Positions 9,801 through 21,336 of a stretch of 64,000 bases of DNA are shown one piece after another. The position numbers and the translations under genes are program-made. The stretch is from Nigrospora sphaerica. Its lineage: Eukaryota > Ascomycota > Sordariomycetes > Amphisphaeriales > Apiosporaceae. Under the pieces are notes generated by a model. That model did no database searches and was not told where the DNA came from. It was given only the letters and a program-made list of their open reading frames with translations. How positions within the stretch are numbered: the stretch's first letter is position 1; each line of letters starts with the position of its first letter. Location: the NCBI GenBank assembly GCA_018287875.1, contig JAGVVL010000002.1:3224001-3288000 (forward strand), in the 5' to 3' direction.

Positions 9801-11977
9801 TGCGCCAAGTCGCGCGTGGGGACGCGGTGGAGGGAAAAGGGAGAGGCGAAAGGAAGGCAGAAGACGAAGGCGAGAGATAGTCAATACATAGAAAGCCGGG
9901 CGAAACCAAACGAGCGATCGGCACGCTTTTGTGGCCACTGCTCGCTGGACTCCATGCGGGTTGGTGCTCTTTGCTTTCCAGCTGGAATCTGAGAGAAGTT
10001 TGCAGCGAGGAGAGCATGCGAAAGGGGCATCAAATTTGAGAAGGGGAGGCCAAGCAGGAGGATGGTGGACCAAACTTGAGCCAGGCAGGACCAGAACCTC
10101 TGTTTGCCTCGCTTTTGTATTTGTAGCTGCCAAACTAATCAGGCAGGGTGCAGCTTAGGTGAAAAAGATGGATGGTTCATCGATAGTACAAATATGGGCG
10201 AGCCGGGTCGGGGCCTAACCTCACGAACCTGTCAGAATCGGTTGTATGGGGAGAGCCTGGAGGTGGAACAGCCATCCGTGAACCTGAGGTTATGGCTCCG
10301 CTTGTTTCCATCACTTACAGCCAAGAACAAGACACGTACACCGCCAAAGGGATAGAAATGAACGGTTCTGGTGTAGAAGGGAAATGAAGCTCTCGTGAAC
10401 TCGACTATCACGAGATTACCACCAGAAATGATCCAGCAGCGACCCTGCGGTGGCACTGTGGCAGCAGCAATAGTCTAGAGGCCTGTTCATATGGTACGAA
10501 TATTCAACAAGAAAAGTCATCGAAGTGGAAAATTCATTTGCTGAGGGCTAAGATAGGGTTATTGAAGATTACTCCCATGTATCCCTGTGTTATTGTCGAC
10601 GTTGTCAATCTCAAATTTGTACATACTTATCAAAGCCGGCCAATTTGGCTGCCCTAGAAGCTGGTGATTCATCAGCTTCTCTAAGCGGCCTTTTTGCCTG
10701 ATAGGCATCGCATGGCAGAAAATATTCCCCAGCGGCTCTGTATTGAGACTTGCCTATCTTTGGCACTCACAATCATGGTTGACTTCCTTGTTCTCGCTGT
10801 AATTTCTGTTGATGTGTTTTTAGAGGACTACCTATTCTCTTGGAGTGAGGCAATATCAAAGGCGAAGGCATCGACCGAGCAGCGTGAGGTTATCATAGAA
10901 TATCTCAGTAATCCACCCTGGCCTTATTTTCGAGCCCGTGTGGGTCATCGCGGTTATACGCCACGCCCTGTGACAAGCGTTGTCAGAATTTCCCTGGCGA
11001 AGGTACCATCATTGAAGAGTTTCAGCCAGGCAGGCAAGTGTCTTATCAGTTGGTCCAGTGGTCGACTAGCAGTAGAGCAATACTGTATATTGCCGTAAAT
11101 TGTCAAGCGACTTACGACCCCATCGCGTAGGCTGACTAATCCGAGAGCAACTCTCCCTCCTGCGCCTTGAACATGAGCTGTGGTGGGTGTGGGGGCAGAG
11201 ACAAACCACACGTGACAGATGCGGGTTCGCCACACGGTTCATTTGGCGACGGTCAAGGAGGGAAGGGTGAGCTGTGATGGGACAGATGGTTAAGACAGTT
11301 TTCTATCCTACGCAGAACAAAGCGCTCGTCAGTTCAGCATGTGGCGCGGAACGGATCAATACATCAAGGTGATGCAATTTGCTTGCGTCGGCTCATGCCT
11401 GTATCGGGTGCTCATGGCAGAGTGCATTCGGCCCAGGGAAGCTGTTCTCTGAGAGAACTAGCGCTAGGCTGGGGCTGAGCAGTGGACGAGTCAAACCACC
11501 ACGTCCCGTACGATCCGACCTATGCTTATTGCCTACTTCCGAACACCTGACCTCTTCATAGTTCTTCAAGTCGGAGTTCCAGTTCCAGGAGTGGCGGGTT
11601 ATGGGGCGTCGGAACCCATCGTACGGAGCCCTCATCTGGATGAGAGACAGGCCGGGCTCTTGTACTTGGAGGCCTACGGTTGCAAACAGCGAAGGTGACG
11701 GATCGGGTGTGCACGGCGGCCTCGGCGGTACGATGGCATGATGATGTCACCATGGCAGGAGCTAGCCGCGAAGCGATGCGTACGGGGCTCTTTCTCAATC
11801 AGCTCGGTGAGTATCGCTAGTGTGTGAGAGTGAGACATTTAGCAGGGCCGTCAGGCGAGGGAAGGGCTGCACTCAAGTCGGCATTTAGACGGGGTTTCTT
11901 GATGGGAAATCGGATGTCGGTTTTGCGAGTGCAAGTGCTGCGTGAGGTATTCGGAACGGTTGTGTGCACCTGCCTAT

Positions 11978-12003
11978 GTGCCTACCTTACTTTAGGTAGG
12001 CAC
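11978..12003. repeat. 10-bp perfect inverted repeat (GTGCCTACCT / AGGTAGGCAC)
   Basis: The left arm is 11978-11987 and the right arm 11994-12003, with a 6-base loop. It is the clearest example of TACCTA/TAGGTA-type words that recur through the intergenic DNA of this window. It could be a dimeric protein-binding site or a weak hairpin; no terminator-like U tract follows. Confidence 0.6.
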
Positions 12004-12480
12004 TTGCCCAACTCTTCCCGTCGCAACGCATGGTGGATGGATGGGATGTACGGAGTACATAGCATACTTTTCGTTACCTAAGGACGCAGGTATTAATCCC
12101 ATTGGATGCGCCCACCATCAGCGATTCCCCAAAATCCTTGCTAGCGCGCTGTCCTGAGCGGACCGCCGTGCCAAGCTTTCTTGCCAATCACGCCGGCCCA
12201 CGCATCGTTCCCCACGATGCGATGCCGCGATGAATCCCTCTCTGCCAGGTTTTGCCAACGCGGCCGTTGGCTAGACGGCCACTTGTCTCCTCGGCCCGTT
12301 CGTGTTTGCTGCCCCTAAGCACCGGTTTGAGATGGAGGGTGCCTGTTTCCAACCTAGTTAATTCGTACACCGTTGCTCAGGTACATCAGCGTCGGTCTCG
12401 GTGTCATGGATGACATGGATGACCTCCCAGCCGTGCGTCCTCCCTGGCTTGCTTACCTGTCCCCGGTGAGAGTACGCAGG

Positions 12481-12488
12481 TATAAATT
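12481..12488 (+). promoter_or_regulatory. TATA-like element upstream of glutamate decarboxylase
   Basis: TATAAATT lies 392 bp before the start codon and is followed by a pyrimidine-rich stretch with CATTACAAG and TTTGACACTCG. That fits a fungal core promoter with a leader of roughly 350 bases. The leader also carries AGGTC direct repeats at about 12733-12790 (CAGGCCAGGTCAGGTCAGGTC). Position is the only evidence; no transcript start is known. Confidence 0.35.
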
Positions 12489-12879
12489 CCATGGGCATTA
12501 CAAGCCGTCCTCGATGCCAATCCCTCTTTGACACTCGCGCTTAAAGTCTCGTCCCATTACGTACGTCTCGTCTCGCTCGGCTACTGGGATACCTCCGGAC
12601 CTGTAAACAGATCTGTAGCCCCAAGCAGCAGCTACCAACCATCCCGTCACCTCGCGTGCTTGGTACTTACCCCGCATCGCTCCGGCCTCCTCTCCATCCC
12701 ATCCGGTTCTCCAGAATTCGAGCCAAGCTGCCAGGCCAGGTCAGGTCAGGTCGCATCAGGTCAGCCCAAGTCATTCGGTGCAGGCCAGGTTAGATAGAAT
12801 CTCCTTTCAAGAGCCCCAGCGTCACCCAACCATCCGCTAGTGAGGGAACCCCCCTTTTGGAATAAGCAACATCGTCAAA

Positions 12880-14910
12880 ATGGTCCATCTCGCCACCATC
12901 CCCCAGGACCGCGATGTCGACGACAAGCTGCCCAAGGCTGTTCAGAAGATTTCGCTGCAATTGTCCAACGACGAGGACAACTTCACCACCAGCGTCTATG
13001 GCTCCAAGTTCGCCGCCGAGGACCTACCCCGCCATGAGATGCCCGAAGGCGAGATGCCCAAGGAGGTCGCCTATCGCATGATCAAGGATGAACTCAGCCT
13101 CGACGGCAACCCAATGCTCAACCTGGCCTCCTTCGTCACTACCTACATGGAAGATGAGGCCGAGAAGCTCATGACCGAGTCGTTCTCCAAGAACTTCATC
13201 GACTATGAGGAGGTTAGAAGACGAAGTAGACCCCGAGCTACGTTCCTTACTAACGGCATGCCACTAGTACCCGCAATCAGCCGACATTCAGAACCGTTGT
13301 GTTTCTATGATTGGTCGTCTGTTCCACGCGCCCACCCAGCAGAGTGAGGACGCTGGCGCCGTGGGAACCTCTTGTATCGGCAGTTCCGAAGCCATCATGC
13401 TGGGCGTCTTGGCCATGAAGAGGCGCTGGAAGAACAAGAGAAAGGCCGCCGGTCTCTCCACCGAAAACCCCAACATCATCGTAAGCTGCTGTGATAGGGG
13501 CAAGCGCTTTGGGCGGGACAGTGCTGATGACCTTCACTACAGATGTCGTCGGCCGTTCAGGTGTGCTGGGAGAAGGCAACAAGATACTTCGAAATCGAGG
13601 AGAAGCTGGTCTATTGCACACCGGACCGCTACGTCATTGATCCCGAGGAGACGGTGAACCTCGTCGACGAGAACACGATTGGCATCTGCGCCATTTTGGG
13701 AACAACTTATGGTCAGTTCCACCCCCTCTTTCAATCTCTGGCTTGCAAGCCAGGCTCGGCATCGTAGCCAACCCAAAGGAGCGCAAAGACGGACCCAAGC
13801 TAACTTCTGCGGACCAGTGAGTGAATGATTCTTGGAGGCGCGGAAACCTAAGGATCCGGAACATAACACTCGTCACCTGGATCCGGCTACGTGGCGTTTA
13901 CGACGTTCTTGGTATGGCTGACGCTGGGTGACAGACGGGAGAGTACGAACCGGTGAAAGCAGTCAACGACCTCCTCGTTGAGAGGGGTATGGACACGCCC
14001 ATACACGTGGATGCCGCAAGTGGTGGCTTTGTCGCCCCTTTTGTCGTTCCCGATCTGGAATGGGACTTCCGCCTCTCGAACGTTGTCTCCATCAACGTAT
14101 CGGGCCACAAGGTAGGACGCGTCCGATACCGAGTGGACGAGAGCACTACTGATAGCCCGGCAGTACGGACTAGTATACCCCGGTGTCGGCTGGGTGGTCT
14201 GGCGGTCCGCCGAGTTCCTCCCCAAGGAGCTTGTGTTCAATATCAACTACCTCGGCGCAGACCAGGCGTCCTTCACGCTCAACTTCTCCAAGGGGGCCAG
14301 TCAGGTCATTGGCCAGTACTACCAGCTCATCCGCCTTGGGAAGAAGGGGTACAAGGCCATCATGAGCAACCTCACGCGTACTGCCGACTACCTCTCGGAA
14401 GCGCTGTCGCTCCTGGGGTTCGTCATCATGTCCAAGAAGTCGGGCGAGGGTCTGCCGCTGGTCGCTTTCCGGCTGGCACCCGACGAGAACCGGCATTTCG
14501 ACGAGTTCGCCCTGGCACACCGACTCCGTGCGCGTGGCTGGGTCGTTCCTGCGTACACGATGGCCCCTAATACGGAAAACCTCAAGATGCTGCGCGTCGT
14601 GGTCCGTGAGGACTTTACCAAGAACCGATGCGACGCACTCATCATCGACATCCAGCTCTGCATGAAGTCGCTTCGAGAGATGGACAGCGACCAGATCAAG
14701 CAGCACGAAGCGTTCATCAAGTCTCATACCATGCGCAGCGCGCAGTCGAAACACAACCACCCGAGTTACAAGGCAAGTGTATACCGGCCCCGGCTTGATC
14801 ATCGTTATACTCCAAGCGACTACCTACTGACCGCATCCCCTCCCCCCTTGCTACAGAACGAGAAGCATTCCCTCCAGGGCAAGCACGGCAAGACACATGC
14901 CATTTGCTAA
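12880..14910 (+). CDS. GAD: Glutamate decarboxylase (PLP-dependent)
   Basis: Converts L-glutamate to GABA and CO2 in the cytosol, entry to the GABA shunt. Exons: 12880-13212, 13268-13480, 13543-13710, 13935-14111, 14164-14772, 14857-14910, giving about 517 residues, the usual fungal length. Diagnostic segments are [29 protein letters not shown] and [15 protein letters not shown]; the Schiff-base lysine is about residue 297, directly at an exon end. The C-terminus ([14 protein letters not shown]) is family-like. Introns 1, 2 and 4 are 52-62 bp with clean GT-AG. Intron 3 (13711/13712-13934) is anomalous: the acceptor restores TGEYEPVK in frame, but the nearest GT donor (13712) is one base out of register. 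Either a 17-nt micro-exon at 13800-13816 is used or there is a sequence problem. The last intron uses a GC donor (GCAAGT) and, if retained, stays open for 28 codons. The enzyme identity is certain, the exact splicing is not. Confidence 0.93.
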
Positions 14911-15493
14911 CTGCCAAGGGCCGGTCTGGGGCCAGGTCTGGTAATCCCGGTAGGTATACATGGTATCCAAGACTGGCCTTGCTTCGAGCCCTGTCGCTCC
15001 ATATGCGGATACTACGTACGAGTCAATGACCGATGCAGATGCAATGGAAAAAAGAAAAGAGCAATCCACTCAGTCCACTTGTGCGAACTTTGTTGAGTTG
15101 TATACGAACCCGATAAAATCTCAACATTCATGCCCGGCATCCCGGTCCTTTGAGCGTTGTCGATTGCCCATGTGCATATGTCCGCCGATAAACTTCGGCG
15201 ACGACGGGTCGAGCACGGACTATAGGGATCCTGCCGGAAGGGCAGCGTCCGCCCAGCCAATGCCTCGCCCCGGTCGCCGGTTTCCGCCCACTCCCACGCA
15301 GCGGCCACCTTGACGCGTGGTGCCAAGTAAGCTTTGTCTGGCGGATGGGGGGACCCTTTGTAAAACCCCGGTGCTGGACGATGGATACGTGGCATGCACG
15401 CAAGCCAACGCTCTGCACGTAGGACCAGCAACTCCGCTTGCCATTCCGTGGCATCCGCCGGGCCCCTAGCCTCGTCCCGGAGCCAGGCCAGCT

Positions 15494-15506
15494 GGGGGGG
15501 GGGGGG
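15494..15506 (+). repeat. Poly(G)13 homopolymer
   Basis: An uninterrupted run of 13 G in the interval downstream of glutamate decarboxylase. Its length is likely to vary between isolates and between sequencing runs. Confidence 0.9.
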
Positions 15507-18248
15507 CTTGCACACGTCGTCGGCCCCTTCCCCTCCTCCTCCCATCTTCCGTCCCAGGTTTTGGGTGACGGCAGGTTCGGAACCACGGACTCGTCGGCAC
15601 ACGGGCTGACCCGCACCCAGTTTTGCCCCTTTGACCCCATCGGTGCCCGATAGGCTCATCGCCTTTGCGGCCCCCTTCCCCTCACCCTTCCCAGCGCTTA
15701 CTGGGGAAACTTCGAGGGAGGGCGTAGCAGGCTCCTGGCTGACCATTGGGAATGCTGACAGATGGGTGCGCGTAAGCACCGCCGCCGCTGGGGCCACGCC
15801 CCCCCCGGCCCCCAGGACAACGCGGCGGTGTACAGTTGGCTAGGCGCCGGACACAGAGAGAGAGAGCTGTTGGGTGGTGGGCTCATCACGCACTCTAGCA
15901 CAGCAGGGGACGTGGGCGAGGGGGGAACGTATCCTGCGCCTCGGAAAACCGAGTCAGGAACCCGACTCCCGAACTCGCCGGCGCCCCCCCTTTCCCCCGT
16001 CACTTAATATACAGACACGCAGGGCGGGCTGCCATTGGGTCACAAAGTTTGATCATGAATGGCACGCCGGATTCCATCTCCTGTCACTTGAGTTCGCTAC
16101 GGCGACCAGGATAGGCCTACCTCCTGCCTGCGGAAAAGGGGGGAAGGGGGAAGGGCCTAAGCTCTAGAAGGGAGGCCCTGACCGACAGGTAGCTAGGATT
16201 CTTACGCAAACGGCTCTCACGGCCGGCGGCTCCCGTCCTCGGCAACCTCCCTGGGAAATCTCGGCGAGGCAGCCCGGCCGTCCCAGGCGGCGTCGCTGTT
16301 CCGGGCGGCCCACTCGCGCAACCGTTCAGGGAAGGCGATGTGGCGCGGCAGGCCGCCGGCGCGTTGTGCAGGACGCGGCAGCCGCCGCCCTCCCACCACT
16401 GGGCGGAATCGTTCGCTTGTGGACGCCGAAGCTCCCGCGCGCAGGAGGCGAGAAGGGCGGCGCCGCGGGCCACGGGCGAGCAGCGAGGCGGGCAAAGCCG
16501 TCGCCCGTGGGGCGACAGTAGGCGTCGCGTTTCCGCAGCACCCGGGAGGCCCGTCAGCCCCAGCCTACCATGACCAAGACGGCCGGCGGCACGCTCAGTA
16601 TCGTCGGGCACCTCGGGGAAGGGGCGTCACGTAAGGCCCCCTTCCTCCCGCACCCGCCGCCTCCCCCCCTTTTCCCCCTCGCCCCCCCACTCGCGTGCCG
16701 TGCGCCGTCACGCCGCACTTTCGTCCCCGTCCCCCCAACAGCGTCCGTTCGTTACCGGCGGACGGGGAGGGGGGAAACGGCCGTGGCCCGCGCGAATCCC
16801 GGCCGGTGCCGGCGTATCGCTGGCCCCTTCCCCCTCCCCTCCTTCGGGCCTCGCCACGCTGCTCCCACCTGCTGCGGAGGTAACCGTGGGCGTTCGGGCA
16901 TCTGCGAGGAAGGGGAGGAGGCAGAGGGAAGGGCTAGCGCCCGCCGGCCCAGCGGGCGGTGCCGCCGCAGGCGCGTCTGATGAGGGACTCGGGAGAGTGT
17001 CTCTTCTCCCCCCCTTCTTTTCCCAACCCGGGCGGCGACGGCGCGGCGCTGGGCGATCACGAGCCCGGCGCCACGACGGCGCCAGGCGTCTGACGGCGCG
17101 CGCCCGCGCCCCCTGAGCCGCCCTGAAGGGAGCCTATCGAAAGGAGAGCCCCCGACGGCGCCAGGATGACGCGGGACGGGTCGGCGCAGGACCAGGTCCT
17201 CAGCGGTCAAGGCCGGCCGGAGGGGGGAAAGCACGCAGGGGGGGCGAGGCAAGGGACGATACGAGCTTTTCCCATGGCGTTTTGGACGCCGTCTAGAAAA
17301 ACCATCCGTCCATCTTGGTGATCCCACCGCCCTTAGGCGAACCCCCGGGGGGGCGGGCGGGGGGGCGGCGTTGGCGCGCGCGCGCTCCGGCTTTTTGACA
17401 ATGACGGGGGGGGGGAGGGCTGGCTACATACCGCGAGTCGCGAGGCGGGACGTGAGAGAGCCTCAGTTAGGGGGTGTAAGGAAGGAAGGGAAGCCGGCCA
17501 GTCAGCCAGTCGACGGCCTTGATTCCGCGCAGATTCCTTGGCCACCGGAAATCCTTGGTGTTGGCGCCGCAGGTGTGGCTCCCCCGGAAACGACGACGAG
17601 AGGGCAGTTAGTGGGCCAGCCAAGGCTCTCTATACTTTGGACGCCGAGTGGTTTCTACGCTCCGTGCGTGTCCGACCCTCCGATTACAGTAGAAGGGATA
17701 GTTAAGTACTCCCAAGGTAGGCTTAAGTATAGTGTATAGGTACCCTGTATAGTACAGAACCTCTCCCTTTGCGCTACCGCGCGGGCTGTGGCCCCCCTCT
17801 CCCCGGTGGTTCGTGACCAGAACCGGGCTACCGTAAGCGCAGTTGCCGCGCCGGGCGACGAAAGCCAATCTCTTGTTTCACTTTAATTTTCTTTCTATCC
17901 TGTCGGGGGCGAGGGGACGGGGACAGCGGTATGGACGTCACGATAGCGGCCCCCCCCCAATGCAGCGGCGGGCGGGCCCTATACGATCCGAGTATAAAGC
18001 GAGATAAGGCGCGCGGCGGGCGTACGGGCGCGCGGTGGATACCGTTATAGTACCTCTGCACGCCGAGTCCCGACAGCCTTGGTTCCGATGGCCTCGGCCC
18101 ATGGATACGCCTCCACTTCTCCTCGTGGTTGCGCGTGTCAGCAAAAGCCAGGGAAGGAAAAGAAAAAGAAAGAAAAAGGCTAGGCGACGGCGCCAAAACC
18201 GGAACGCCCGAACCAGTAGCCGGGTTGCTGGCGCCCAGGGATTTTCTG

Positions 18249-18312
18249 GTGGAGGGGGCCCTGGGCGAAGGGGGAGGGAGGGGCCCAGCAGGGAGGGGAA
18301 GGGAGGGGGGGG
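18249..18312 (+). repeat. G-rich tract, possible G-quadruplex
   Basis: More than six GGG or longer blocks (GGAGGGGGCCCTGGGCGAAG..., then GGGAGGGGAAGGGAGGGGGGGG) with short spacers within 64 bases. This meets the simple four-block rule for G-quadruplex formation on the plus strand. Confidence 0.5.
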
Positions 18313-18379
18313 CCAAAACCGCCCGTGAGCGGTAGGGCGCGTGGCAAGGCCAGGCCGGTCCAATGCAGCATGGGAAGGG

Positions 18380-18420
18380 CAGCAGCAGCGGTAGCAGCAG
18401 CAGCAGCAGCAGCAGCAGCG
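18380..18420 (+). repeat. AGC trinucleotide microsatellite
   Basis: About thirteen AGC units with one GGT interruption, in non-coding sequence. Confidence 0.9.
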
Positions 18421-19404
18421 AAGGGGCCGCCATCGAGAGCGGGCCGGCTCCTTAGGGGCGTTCGTCCGCGCAGGAGGAGAGGGAAACGCGCGAGGGCCCT
18501 TGAGGGCCGGTAGGGGGGATGATGATGTACACAAGGGGCATTTCCAGGTTTTTTCTAGTGTCCCAAGCCCGCACACTGCGCCCGTTGCTTGTATCATCCA
18601 TCGCAGTCCCTTCCCCGGTTCGCAAGGCCCCCTCGGCGACACCCGAGAGCCCGAATCGAGCAAACAGATCGGTCGCGGGTCCTCCCCTGCGGTTTCCCAA
18701 TGTTGCTTGCAGTCGGCAGGCGAGAACCGTCGCTGCTGGAACCGGAAAACCAGATGTCGGTGTTACCCGTGGGGTGGGTGGTATGGGAACATGGACATGC
18801 CCTTGGGCGCAAGCAGCAGGGAAGAAAGGAAAAAAAAACATACTGCGGGCGGCGCGGGCGGGCTGGGGCAGGCCAAAACCGTCTCCTCCCTGGCCGACGG
18901 ATGGATTGGCTGGCCGGGAAATCCCCCTCGCTATAGGCCGGGCAAAAAGTTATGCGACCAGGAAAACACACCCGGCGCACACGGACAACACACGCGCTAC
19001 AGATACAGGCAGACAATGGGCAGGGTACATCCTTCCTACGTAGTAACGTGGGAAACTGGCCGACGGGTTTAATGAGGCCCAGGTCGTATAGGGCGCAGGG
19101 CCTCCTCGTACCGCCCCCCCGGGCGGCAGGCGTATTCCCTCCCCTCCCCGAATTCCCGCGCGGACAGCAAAATGATGCATGGACGCTTTATCAGGCTCCC
19201 TCCTCTCCCTCGGTAACCCGGGCCCTCGGGGTTTACATGCGACAAAACCACAGTTTTTCTGGGCAGCGCGGAAGACCCGGGGACCCTGACCCGACGGGCG
19301 ATCCGCAGGCGGAAATTGCGTGTAGGGATGCTGACTACCGAGCAGTCGTTGATCTTGGACGCGCTTTTTCGGCTCGGATCCGAAGCGGTCGACAAGAAAA
19401 GAGT

Positions 19405-19475
19405 CCGAGCGGGTGGAGAGGGGGAAGAGGGAGAGGGAGGGAGAGGGAAGGAAGGAAAGAAGGAAAGAAGCATGC
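19405..19475 (+). repeat. Polypurine (GA/GGA-rich) tract
   Basis: Roughly 70 bases almost purely A and G on the plus strand, built from GAGGG and GGAAG words. Such mirror-like purine tracts can form triplex DNA. A similar tract runs from about 19812 to 19860. Confidence 0.8.
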
Positions 19476-21297
19476 GCTTGACGAATCAAAACGTTGCGAA
19501 AGGGAGGCCGCTGCACCGTCCGCCCCCCTCCCGGGGAGCCTCCGACTTGTTCGGTCGGCATTTTTTAGATTATTTGCTTTGCATAGCCTTGCCGCCTGAT
19601 GTTGGCGTTGGTTGTTTTGGGGCACTCACTCCTCTGTCTTCCGCCCCTTTTTGATCCAATTGACACATAGTGTACCTAGTTTACTTGGCTTTTCGCCCAA
19701 GTGCGTATGCCAATACGTCAATATGTACGCGTCGACCAGAACGAAGATGGATCCCCAGCCACACGGCCCGAGGGCGGGGCGAAGGGGAGTAGCACCCTCT
19801 CCGAGGCAAGAGAGACAGGGAGGAAGAAAGAGAGAGGAAGAGAGAAAAGAACAGAAACAGTGAGCGAGGGGGCTTGGGAGGTCCTCGCAGACTCCGGCCA
19901 GCGGGGGATTTCGGGGTGGACTGGGGATGGCGGCAAGGCGGGCGAAGAAGAGGAGGAGGCACAAGCAGCCAGCTGTAGTAACGGCAACATCATTAACGGC
20001 AAGCAGCAGCGCGGGGAGCCGGGCACCAAGCCGGGCACTTAGGGAGGTAATGGAAGGAAGGAAAAAAATAAAAGTGTCCGCTTGGTGTGGGCCAGCAGTC
20101 GGCAATCGACGCGGGCAGCTTTTTTTTTTTCCCTCAGGAGAGAGAGGCCCTGGTAGCACGCGACAGGTGGGGTACCATGGAAATGGCACCTAAAGCTCCC
20201 CATCGGCCCCTTGATGAGACTAGGGCCCTGCCATATCCTCCTCCTCTTCCCTCTTTTGCTGTCCACGTCCCTGACATGAATCTGACGGCCAATTAGGCTC
20301 TTCCCATGGGCATGCTTCGAGTAAGGTTCCTAGTCCGTGAAGGTCTAGGGCCCCCCGCCGTGGGTTGCAGGCAGGGGCTCGAAGGGATGGAGTGATGTCG
20401 TCCGCACTTGCTTCTTTACCCACCCTCCTCCACTTTACTTACATCTCACTACCGTGGAATACTCATCATCCTTGCCTACGATTACGACTTCCAGACAATG
20501 TACCTCTCTTTTCCCATCCTTGGAACCCTACCTACCCGCCGAACCCCCGATTCCATTCCGAAGGGGCTGCCATTGCAGCACCTGTTCCAACCCATCAGGT
20601 CGCCGGGTGGGGAGGGGATAGGAAGGGAAAACAGCCCGACCAGACTCACCATCCCCAATCATGCCCGACAACTGCCCGGCCCCTCGTCTCCCCAGGGCTC
20701 CAGGGGAGGGGGGCGGATGTGGTAGTACCTCTAGTCGTATGCACGCCCCGTGCAAAGCCGCCCCCGAGTCGGGACCTAGGTTCTGTTTTTTTGGCCCGTC
20801 GGAGCCTGAACAAGAAGAGAGTCGCGCGTGGGGCGTCTGCCACTCGCGTCGTCACAGAAGGTCTTGAAGGGGAGGGGGGACGTCCCGCATCTTCTGATGG
20901 GCTACCCAGCCGATGCATATTCGGCGCAAACCTTGACCCAAAATAGACCGCTGCTGGCCCCGGGTGAGGTGGGGAGGGGGGCGGTTTGAACAAGCCGACG
21001 GGGGCGGGGAGGGAACGCGCAGCGATCCTCTCCCCCTAGCGAACAGACGTTGGGCCTGTATGTGCGTGTGTACCCCCGGGGGGATACCCACGATGGACCT
21101 GGTGAGCCAGTCGCGTTTTCTCAGCCTGCCAAGAAAGGCCCTACTCGCCAGCACCGTCACCACCACGTTGTTCCGCTCAACAGGGGGGGCTATAGGGGAT
21201 GGGGGGAAAAGGCGGCTGTAGGATGACTGCTTGCATGACACGATGCGACACGTATTCCGTAGGTCTACGGCGCGCATAGCGACATCTGGGCGATTGC

Positions 21298-21336
21298 CAG
21301 CGGCAGCGGCAGCAACAGCAGCAGGAGCAGCAGCAT
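21298..21336 (+). repeat. Imperfect AGC/GGC trinucleotide repeat
   Basis: CAGCGGCAGCGGCAGCAACAGCAGC followed by further AGC units. On the minus strand it appears as an alanine run in an open frame that I consider non-coding. Confidence 0.85.

Larger units (their letters stand above)
9801..12879. other. Intergenic between divergent MYND and glutamate decarboxylase genes
   Basis: About 3.1 kb. From about 10480 to 11100 the base composition is clearly AT-richer than its surroundings, which may mark an old inserted or mutated sequence. A plus-strand frame at 10694-11098 and a minus-strand frame at 10954-11235 lie here, but neither shows a motif I recognise and I do not call them genes. A 10-bp inverted repeat lies at 11978-12003. 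The end of the interval is the glutamate decarboxylase promoter and leader. Confidence 0.6.

Noticed and set aside
10694..11098. 134-codon plus-strand frame with a hydrophobic stretch
   Set aside because: It lies in an AT-richer patch, has no recognisable family feature or promoter, and a competing antisense frame looks equally plausible.
15012..15797. 261-codon minus-strand frame just after glutamate decarboxylase
   Set aside because: No recognisable domain, a glycine run from poly(G), and an amino-acid mix typical of random GC-rich DNA.
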